Below the pieces are notes generated by a model. It was not told the origin of the DNA and searched no databases. It was given only the letters and a program-made list of their open reading frames with translations. 64,000 bases of DNA from an uncultured Clostridia bacterium (lineage in GTDB: Bacteria > Bacillota > Clostridia > Christensenellales > UBA1242), in assembly GCA_944383405.1 (NCBI GenBank), contig CALWPL010000003.1:1-64000 (forward strand), written 5' to 3'. This document shows, piece by piece, positions 58,301-64,000 of this stretch; position 1 is the stretch's first letter, and every line of letters begins with the position of its first letter. Both the position numbers and the translations under genes were made by a program.

Positions 58301-61300
58301 CCTTTATGTAAATGTTATGACTACGATTCCAAATCTTGTTTTGCAACTGGTTAATCAAAATGGGGAGACACTAAGTCTAGAAAGGGTAGTTATAGACGAG
58401 ACTACTGGTCAATGCACTTATGAAAATGTAAATTCTCCTTTTATATTTACTCTTACTCCAGATGCAACTTCGCAAGGCGGGGCATTCTATTATAATGTTA
58501 GAATATCTGTAAAAGATGAATATAAGAGTATAGACGAAATATTGACATATACATTAAAAGCGTATGATGAGGGAGAGGCGTTAATTAATGATTATGCAGA
58601 CATGTTAATTAATCTTGTTCCTGCAAGTTTAACGAGCGTAAGTTCGGCACATTATGCATATACAGAGACTGTTTCATCACTAGTAAATTCTACAAGTACA
58701 CCTAGTGAAGGGGAAGATGTTCCATCATATTTCTATTCTTATTCAACTACACAATCTGACACTATTATTGCTGGGATGGGTGGTTTACTTGTAATAGATT
58801 TATTGCCTTATTATTCAAATATAATTTCCGTATCAGTAAAATCAAGTCTTGGATTACAAGGAAATGCTTTATCTTTTGTTCAGATGGTAAAGGTTAAAGA
58901 TTCAACAAATCCTAATGTTGAATATTATGTTTATGCGCCAACTACAACTAGAAATGAAGATGGTAGTGTTGAATTGAGTTTGATTTCTTCAATGCCAAAT
59001 GCTCAAATTACAGTACAGGGAAATAGTGGGGTGCTAACTGGAGAAATATCTTATGCATTTGAAGAGGAAGAAAATTATCCTAACACGGGAAGGCTTTTTG
59101 TTAGGACAATTGCTCCAAGTTCTTTAAGTGAAGAAGATGAGTTTGATATTACGATTACGGTTAAGTATTTAGAATTAAATCAAGATAATGAATTAATTGA
59201 AGTTTCAAGAGATTATGTCCAACATTTAGAGGTAAGAAGTACACCTGGCGTTTCTCTTGAAGTATCGCATAATGGTAATGAAAGAGATATAATTGCTTAT
59301 ACAGGAACAAATAGTCAAGAGTCAACAGAAGCAGACTGGTTAGATATTTTTGCAGATGTTGAGCAAAACTTTGATTATAATTTAACTTATTCTGTTATTA
59401 GTGGAGGGAGAGATGTTGGACAAAGTGCTGACCATGCTATGCTCACACAATATTCAGATAGGTATGTTTTAAGGCTTGGGCCAAGTGCACAAATTGGAGA
59501 TGTGATTTCAATTATCTTAACTGTTGACATAAATTATGGAGATTACACTATAGAACAGAGTTATGTAAAGCAAATTACTGTTGTAGATTCTGTAATTGAG
59601 AGTTTAAGTATTACAGGAATTGATGACAATGGCGATGTTTTAATGACAATTTCATCTTCAAAACAATTAAGGGCAGAAGTTAATGGTTTTGGAACGCTTG
59701 AAACCTTGGAAGATATTGAAGAGAGAATCTCAAGAAGTGTTGTGTCAACAAATGGAGCCGCTTATTATTGGTATGGCAGTATTGGAAATAGCGGACAATA
59801 TGGTACTCTTAACAGTTTAGATGTTACAAATTCTCTTCCTTTTGCGGTCAACCAAATAGCAACAAGCAATGAGCCAGCAGAGGAAATTACTGTAAACGAA
59901 GATTATTTGGGAGTAATTTCTGGTAGTCAAGAAATGTTTACTGTAGCGTATGACACAATTTATCTTGAAGGACTTGTTGGTGCAGGAGATGCAGAGTTAT
60001 TACTTAGGTGCTCTTATGTGTATAGAGACGGAAGGTTGCTACTTATTCCAAACAATGGGAATATAGTTACAGAGTTTGTTAAAGAGTTGTTCTTTACGGT
60101 AAGAGTTGTTGAAGGCGAAGATGAAGAAAATCTTACTCCTATTGAAAACGAAGAAGATTTAAGGACAAAGATGGTTGAAGGTGGTAATTACATTTTAATG
60201 AATGATATTACCATTGAATCTCACAGACCAATTGACGCTCAATTTGCTTCGTTTGATGGAAATAATAAAATAATAACAATAGAAGCATTTTATTATAAAC
60301 CAGGCAGTTCTAATGTTGATGCATCAATTAATTTGGGATTGTTTAGTACGGTTTCTTCAAGTTCGATTGTGAAAAATCTCATTGTTGCATTGCCAGATGA
60401 TAAAACGGTGCCTATGGATTTAATAAATTATTCTGAGATTAATTTTGGCGGTATTGCTGGTATTAATAATGGTATAATAACAAATTGTGATGTTATTACT
60501 ATTATGTCAAGTGCAACTGGGTCATATGATTATACAATTAATATGAACACATCAAATAGAGCAACTGTTAACTTTGGTGGATTTGTAGGAGTAAACAATG
60601 GCGTAATTACAAATTCAAGAGTAGGTAGGGATTCTGTTGATGTTTTAAGAACATATAATAATGAAACAACTATTGTTAGAAAAGTTGAGTATGAATTGAC
60701 TTCTCCTAGAACACTTATAAGTGTAAATGGAGCAGGTTTTATTGGTGGTTTTGTATCAACAAATAAAGGTACTATTTCATCAAGTTTTGCAAAGAACCTT
60801 CAAATAGAAGTATTTAATGATATAGAAGGTGGAAATAGAGTTAGAACAGCAGGTTTTGCAGTAACAAATAATGGTTATATTAATGGTTCATATTCCGCTG
60901 GTTGGGAAGAAGAGAGTTATGCTAGTGAAGGGGATGTAATAGACTCGAATAGAAAACTAGGTGGTGGTTTGTATTCAAATGGACCAGTATCAGGTTTTGT
61001 ATTTGATAATAATAATTACATCCAAGATAGTTATTCAAACATAAATCTAAATGGAAGTTATGTTTTTGCTGCAAGAACACAAAGAGTTGTTGAAGATACA
61101 GAGGTTGAACATATTAATTCTGTTCCACCACCTGCATCTAGTGGTTTTGTGTATAATATGAGTGATGATGCTTATGTATATACTTCCTATTCTTTAAGCA
61201 AAATTCATAGTGCAAATAATACTCATGGAGCATTTGAAAGTAGACTTGATTCGCCGTTTAGAAATGACAATTCAACGCAGCATGGGACAATAGAAAATTG

Positions 61301-64000
61301 TTATTTCTTAAAGGAATTAGAAGAAAATTTTGATTCTGATGATGAAAGGGCAAAAGAATTGTCAGATAGTGCTGTAATTGATGTTGAAGAGACAGAAATT
61401 AATTCTGGATTAAATCAATTTGCAAGTGTAGATAGTTTTAATGGCTTTGCATTTGACCCAGAAATTGAAGATTTTGCTACATTTGAAGGACAAAGTTCTG
61501 GTGGAGTATGGGCAATATCACTTGGTAGTAATAATAGTGGATATCCAGAACTTATTAGTGCAAATACAATAGCAATTTCCTGCAGGGTACTTAATGTATC
61601 TAAGTCGGGCGATGGAACTACAACGAGATTATACTTTACCTATGTTGCTGATTATGATTTGGGTTCATATAATAATCCATATTTAATTGCAACCGCAGAA
61701 CAATATAATGATATATTTAGTGATTATGAAAATGAAGAAACATTAAATGACAATGTTGCTTCAAAATTTACAGGTAATGTAAGGCTTATTAATCACATTA
61801 ATTTATCAGGAATTACTCCTGCATCAACATCAGTTGAATATACATCTATACTTGGAGAAACATCTGTATTTGATGGGAACTATCTTGCAATATATAATAT
61901 ATCTCTTGCTGATAGTAATGTTGGTAGACATTCTTTTGGGTTGTTTAGAGATGTTTATAGTGCTGGAGTTAAAAATCTAACACTAGGCGTTTCTGGTATA
62001 ACTGCTGGTAATAGTACAAGCGTAGGAGCACTTGCTGGAGTTATAGTTGATAGTAATATTGCTAATATTTCTCTTGTTGCATGTGGTAATGGGTCAAGAA
62101 GCGTTCTTGGAAACAATTATGTAGGTGGACTCGCTGGAATTATTACTGCAAGTAATTCAGGAAAGATTTATTACATTTCAAATATAAAATCAGATCTATC
62201 AATCATGGGTGGTAATGGCGGAAACATTAATTCTTCGATAAAATCGTCATTTAGAACATGGTCAGAGATTGAGCCTATAAATATTTCAACTAGTGCGAGT
62301 GGTGGAAATCTTAGATTGCACAATTTAAGCACAAATGTTTACTACGCAGGTGGTATTGCAGGCGTAATAGATTTAAGACAAGAGACTGAAGATGGTTCAA
62401 CTGCTGTAATGACAGAGGAAAATGTAACTAATATTCATGTCGGAGAATTTGTTGAAAATACAAGCATTAATAGCATGTCAGGTAGCGCTAATGCTGATTA
62501 TTCATCAGTTGTTGAAATACTATCAGATTATGCTGGCGGTTTGTTTGGGTTTATTGGAGAACAAACTTATGTTGCAAAATCTGAATTTATAGTTGATACA
62601 GATAGTTCAATTTCTGGAGTACAAGTCGCTGGTGGTATTGCAGGTATTAATTTTGGAATGATTGCAAAATCTTATGTCTCTTACAACTCAGAAACTATTT
62701 CAATGGTTGATGAGAGTTTGGTCGATTATGTCCAGGGATTGTCAGGTGTTGAAAGTCCTAATACCAACTTATTCTCACGGGATGAATCAACATATAGACC
62801 AAGATATATTGGTGGAATTGTTGGAATAAATGCTGGTTCTAGTACAAGCGGATCAGGAAGCATTATTGATAGTTTCAACAGAGTCGATGTTAAGAATAGT
62901 GGTTCTGTTGGTGTTGGTGGAATTGCTGGTGCAAGTTATATTGGCGAAATATCAAATGTTTATACAACCGCAAGTTTAATGGGTAATTTAAATTCAACTG
63001 AGACTGTTTATATTGGCGGTATAATAGGTAGAATTTTTGATAATGCAAATGAAGGATATTTTACAGATGTTGCATCAGGAGAGAAAACATTACAGTTAAG
63101 CAACATGGTTGCATTAAATGCATGGGATGCAAGTGATTTTAATGATTTATTTGACTATGTAAATAATAAGAATGGTCTTATTGGTGCTTTGTATGGTTAT
63201 TATGAAAACCAAAAAGCAGAAGGAAATATGGGTATTGTTAGACTTGATCAAGGGGCACATGTGTATTTCCAAAAATATTTGCTTGAAAATTATGAGAATT
63301 CATATATTTCTTCTGTTGGTATTGATCAGGAATTTGATATAAATGACTATATAGAGCAAGAAGAACAAGGGAATGTATCTTATATAAGATTATGGGGTGC
63401 TGAAAGCAATGAAAATCTTTCAAGTTCAAGATTCTATGACGAATATTTAGCATCTTATCTTTCAACTTCGCAAGAGTTTACAATTGATCCTCAGGATTAC
63501 ATGGCTTTATTTAGCGACATTGATAGTGTTGATGCAATGCAACTTAGGGGCGCTTATTTTAGTTCTCTTAGATGGTCAAGGGTTGTTTGGAGATATGAAG
63601 CAAGTGATATTCTTCCAATACTTGATTATGGCTATGAATCTTCAATTGTTAGAATATATACAGCAGAACAATTTATAGAAGAATTGTCAACAAGAAGCAA
63701 TTCTGATATGACATATCTTGTTATGAATGATATTGATTTTAGTGGTATCGATATTAGTCCAATTACTACTACATTCAGTGGAAGGCTTACAGGTAACGAT
63801 ATTGTTTATGAAGTTAATGGTAAAACATATACAAGAAATCCAATACTATTTAATTTAAAGTTTGAAGCAGTTGATAGAGAAATTTCAAGTTATGCTTTAT
63901 TTGAAACAACTAGCAATGCAACAATTTCTAACTTGAATTTTGTTGTATCAGATTATAATGTTACATTTGATGTCAATGTTGCAGGAGAAACAAGGGCTTC
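52395..64000 (+). CDS. Giant GLUG-repeat lipoprotein, 3' end beyond the window (at least 3868 aa)
   Basis: The frame opens at ATG 52395 (AAGGAG at 52378-52383, a long spacing) and I find no stop to the window end, where it still reads in frame. The signal peptide ends in LVAC (Cys22), a lipobox. Ig-like stretches lie near 700-870 (VGNTTITFTAENGYSVSVNV; SGRVTTLSAGVTTINAVV). Four modules begin with a 'list position, keep or add to the ground state' pattern such as YSISNYQELKKI then FTGVLNGNNHTISNL, at about 1118, 2582, 3090 and 3752. They run into GLUG-type repeats (NVGGVVGQNTTG, VGGIAGNVTYG, YVGGLAGIIT). Between them lie further beta-rich regions. Likely a surface adhesin or scaffold; partners unknown. 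Confidence 0.85.
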   Translation, partial: MKKVFLFLSIFLLSLSTVLVACNEDRYADLRVSLVSITSDSGREVTYNEEGGYYEVYYGDTITISSRVSSSSNVSSMLNYVSESNESFPRIGHTDTTATFGAMTPSKDSRFRVTVSSIETSRGSLSLYFKVLLPVSQIDISDNLGVMVEKDIDLKDEVKYYSDLVSDSTVEADVDEKEVFFELDYYIDETGTRISLVEENGNYSLANDDSNTPAFRLNNGVLSVIDASLDGQIGLVVKSEKYDEGLEDYLESSSLSEQEKETLRKQNNRLMVEREVEIVTPITLDDIEFSGGQVSFEGYNSEAGNKHVKLFALLYNNSADKYSFDNSEFSYFYEDIIVSVMSSEDFDIVAEIGTMVIGDEEYKSQDGVIKISNNDSEHLITSNGNVVGRSQSFRALSEGTGIAYIDFVINYAFDNDISFSFSELYKDYLNSLDSMDYEALNDWEKNTKVEFEVSSIPSSIAVTQDGNQIDEEGLTIFDSYASSTNGSKISVNLDTIGVLDEDKIVRIYITSAAGVNVSNFFEIRNANGNLITINTQVEDSQTLYYFDIDLSNEFNREFYIKAKNVTENQSFTLSFENIIGSRIYNRNGEEIVPGINGSTLEGKIVSFNTEIAKGITNIEVMAINGENYYSIDSAHRAENVETYRQLVLDVDNAGGTLLAYFFDDGLQGEITLTGYDESIIELVPTSSTVDSYFDEALINNQDLQLGDVVAFRGLKVGNTTITFTAENGYSVSVNVSVVNKAENVKVLLRETYEEGVITENSLNTSSPFASAKFGHFFDIIYTTSSSNTSGVISYSYESSNPAVAFINQSGRVTTLSAGVTTINAVVSYYTFERVNGFNQWAQKDYTLSFDLNVFIPASTFNLNASVINVYDVNSLPFDMAGQADVSLTLSIGDSDATIASPEYEDKIIFEVEQSGVRYLNANYVNGNKVVGRTFNATATLRNNETSASVVVTVTIDQFGQIITRNCIININKAKQVESVFVTAMDGEQTVPIEIYDENSNEDLYVMRVRNGDNLTLRTSINPEDALIDDLEVYLNLAQSNGDIGEEDLTCSFAGLSRGEIDNTSNLDINGDDSFSLTVKDEPGEFYITIIARDSYRNETIYDTYIRILVLIENGEEHSYSISNYQELKKIENEPDKNYILVSDILLPTNWEPIKGFTGVLNGNNHTISNLSISYLSGNNIGLFESIGFNEDTQIFGTVYDLKLEVSSINLTDLNSALSGEINIGTLAGINQGIIMNVAVKFNNININISSNDINVGGIVGRNEGVIYNFGMDLSSNILDDDQRNSTYFSNNPTGLYSIYGDGSIPKDLKTNYCIATNYSVGNISVTSNSIANIGGIAGYNKGAVNGYYGIYQNQINSSSSDVVFVTSYQNSGIDAIVNINKGVGQITSSQSSVGGVVGLNGGAGILANIGVEGNIGSYNFETGVLSGTYNNVGGVVGQNTTGRIINVLTSTRVNGNENVGGVVGLAAGTGISETEYSRFSNVRVENYGQSTGNSNNTLVVGRTNVGGIAGNVTYGRFESVYSYGYADKFNSLYSTYGDVYAYGDNAYAGGIAGNNDNQTRINKGFSTFNIISSSASSNVRGLFGAGSINYVEDVFYIGVISNLSLENSSIETILGVLKGVNYYYALRYADSSNLEIEGNKDCFVALAYEDEDASQTEHQNIVFGHWIIESQEYVEVIKGSDLLKDIPVEINVTGNGETAILQDGEYTLFFSNNLDRNKFYNYSYENEQGQNVNVLIINYSQGQNEFDLNDIFVLNTEPESISSINIVVRKVDSLNDIVSITDDGRMILSGVGETELLFSIKENSTVSSTIRVIVVENFDKLLLSPNTNFSTSYLDATINNPMDVRLNVDLNFNSLLVEDINNQEQEIEGYTDYSVEFEVKYSAERTGEYTLDGIEDYITQGNKTIRFNQEGYYQITPSVVFVDENGQKYRIIDDSWVFYLNAYASASDIVIKQTEIYLEGDDTQDIMIALYVNVMTTIPNLVLQLVNQNGETLSLERVVIDETTGQCTYENVNSPFIFTLTPDATSQGGAFYYNVRISVKDEYKSIDEILTYTLKAYDEGEALINDYADMLINLVPASLTSVSSAHYAYTETVSSLVNSTSTPSEGEDVPSYFYSYSTTQSDTIIAGMGGLLVIDLLPYYSNIISVSVKSSLGLQGNALSFVQMVKVKDSTNPNVEYYVYAPTTTRNEDGSVELSLISSMPNAQITVQGNSGVLTGEISYAFEEEENYPNTGRLFVRTIAPSSLSEEDEFDITITVKYLELNQDNELIEVSRDYVQHLEVRSTPGVSLEVSHNGNERDIIAYTGTNSQESTEADWLDIFADVEQNFDYNLTYSVISGGRDVGQSADHAMLTQYSDRYVLRLGPSAQIGDVISIILTVDINYGDYTIEQSYVKQITVVDSVIESLSITGIDDNGDVLMTISSSKQLRAEVNGFGTLETLEDIEERISRSVVSTNGAAYYWYGSIGNSGQYGTLNSLDVTNSLPFAVNQIATSNEPAEEITVNEDYLGVISGSQEMFTVAYDTIYLEGLVGAGDAELLLRCSYVYRDGRLLLIPNNGNIVTEFVKELFFTVRVVEGEDEENLTPIENEEDLRTKMVEGGNYILMNDITIESHRPIDAQFASFDGNNKIITIEAFYYKPGSSNVDASINLGLFSTVSSSSIVKNLIVALPDDKTVPMDLINYSEINFGGIAGINNGIITNCDVITIMSSATGSYDYTINMNTSNRATVNFGGFVGVNNGVITNSRVGRDSVDVLRTYNNETTIVRKVEYELTSPRTLISVNGAGFIGGFVSTNKGTISSSFAKNLQIEVFNDIEGGNRVRTAGFAVTNNGYINGSYSAGWEEESYASEGDVIDSNRKLGGGLYSNGPVSGFVFDNNNYIQDSYSNINLNGSYVFAARTQRVVEDTEVEHINSVPPPASSGFVYNMSDDAYVYTSYSLSKIHSANNTHGAFESRLDSPFRNDNSTQHGTIENCYFLKELEENFDSDDERAKELSDSAVIDVEETEINSGLNQFASVDSFNGFAFDPEIEDFATFEGQSSGGVWAISLGSNNSGYPELISANTIAISCRVLNVSKSGDGTTTRLYFTYVADYDLGSYNNPYLIATAEQYNDIFSDYENEETLNDNVASKFTGNVRLINHINLSGITPASTSVEYTSILGETSVFDGNYLAIYNISLADSNVGRHSFGLFRDVYSAGVKNLTLGVSGITAGNSTSVGALAGVIVDSNIANISLVACGNGSRSVLGNNYVGGLAGIITASNSGKIYYISNIKSDLSIMGGNGGNINSSIKSSFRTWSEIEPINISTSASGGNLRLHNLSTNVYYAGGIAGVIDLRQETEDGSTAVMTEENVTNIHVGEFVENTSINSMSGSANADYSSVVEILSDYAGGLFGFIGEQTYVAKSEFIVDTDSSISGVQVAGGIAGINFGMIAKSYVSYNSETISMVDESLVDYVQGLSGVESPNTNLFSRDESTYRPRYIGGIVGINAGSSTSGSGSIIDSFNRVDVKNSGSVGVGGIAGASYIGEISNVYTTASLMGNLNSTETVYIGGIIGRIFDNANEGYFTDVASGEKTLQLSNMVALNAWDASDFNDLFDYVNNKNGLIGALYGYYENQKAEGNMGIVRLDQGAHVYFQKYLLENYENSYISSVGIDQEFDINDYIEQEEQGNVSYIRLWGAESNENLSSSRFYDEYLASYLSTSQEFTIDPQDYMALFSDIDSVDAMQLRGAYFSSLRWSRVVWRYEASDILPILDYGYESSIVRIYTAEQFIEELSTRSNSDMTYLVMNDIDFSGIDISPITTTFSGRLTGNDIVYEVNGKTYTRNPILFNLKFEAVDREISSYALFETTSNATISNLNFVVSDYNVTFDVNVAGETRA

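Noticed and set aside
52798-63678. Minus-strand and out-of-frame open frames of 60-110 codons
   Set aside because: All are shadows of the single giant plus-strand frame and have no ribosome sites or protein-like composition of their own.

Overview
The window is from the chromosome of a low-GC Gram-positive bacterium (Bacillota), probably an uncultured, host-associated member. The DNA is strongly AT-rich. Genes start with ATG, GTG or TTG, usually behind AGGAG-type ribosome sites, and TGA is used as a stop (pth, rlmH), so this is the standard bacterial code and not the Mycoplasma code. There are many lipobox proteins, no outer-membrane genes, and sporulation-type genes (a SpoIIQ-like peptidase and SpoIIID). 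I saw no tRNA gene, CRISPR array, insertion sequence, prophage or 16S rRNA gene.

Layout. 1-2.75 kb: a small accessory-looking block with two divergent orphan genes, a HEPN-like protein and an HExxH protein, bracketed by an 11-bp repeat. 3.0-6.6 kb: a BspA-type leucine-rich lipoprotein, a multi-pass membrane protein and mscL. 6.7-10.7 kb: a TetR-type regulator divergent from a two-ATPase plus permease ABC exporter. 10.8-19.5 kb: a hotdog thioesterase, a TPR glycosyltransferase, a 1382-residue CvpA-like protein with a large repeated ectodomain, asnS, an acidic orphan protein and a DUF202 membrane protein behind a palindromic promoter. 19.6-23.2 kb: a 23S-5S rRNA unit with its own promoter and processing stem but no 16S gene, so the rRNA genes are unlinked. 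23.3-27.2 kb: a cytoplasmic subtilase-like protein with an altered oxyanion position, two tiny convergent genes and a secreted transglutaminase-like protein. 27.2-31.2 kb (minus strand): rmuC, a VanW protein and glf. 31.4-37.8 kb: two orphan cell-surface proteins, gltX, a small membrane protein, an M1 peptidase lipoprotein and a YycJ/WalJ-type hydrolase. 38.0-42.2 kb: two CPBP proteases, rlmH, an M14 carboxypeptidase and tadA. 42.3-50.2 kb: a shortened GlmU-like protein, pth, mfd, a PrsA-like foldase lipoprotein and a flippase-like membrane protein; the glmU-pth-mfd order matches that known from Bacillus. 50.4-52.2 kb: a YwmB-like protein, SpoIIQ-like peptidase, acpP and spoIIID. 52.4-64 kb: one open frame that runs off the end, at least 3868 residues of a giant lipoprotein with GLUG-type repeats.

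Two themes stand out. One is a heavy investment in the cell surface: five lipobox proteins, two very large repeat proteins, and surface or membrane proteases. The other is gene expression: at least four genes have a well-formed promoter whose -10 box ends exactly 6 nt before the ATG with no ribosome site, which predicts leaderless mRNAs, and the rRNA operon is split. All function calls come from reading motifs by eye; none was checked by a database search.
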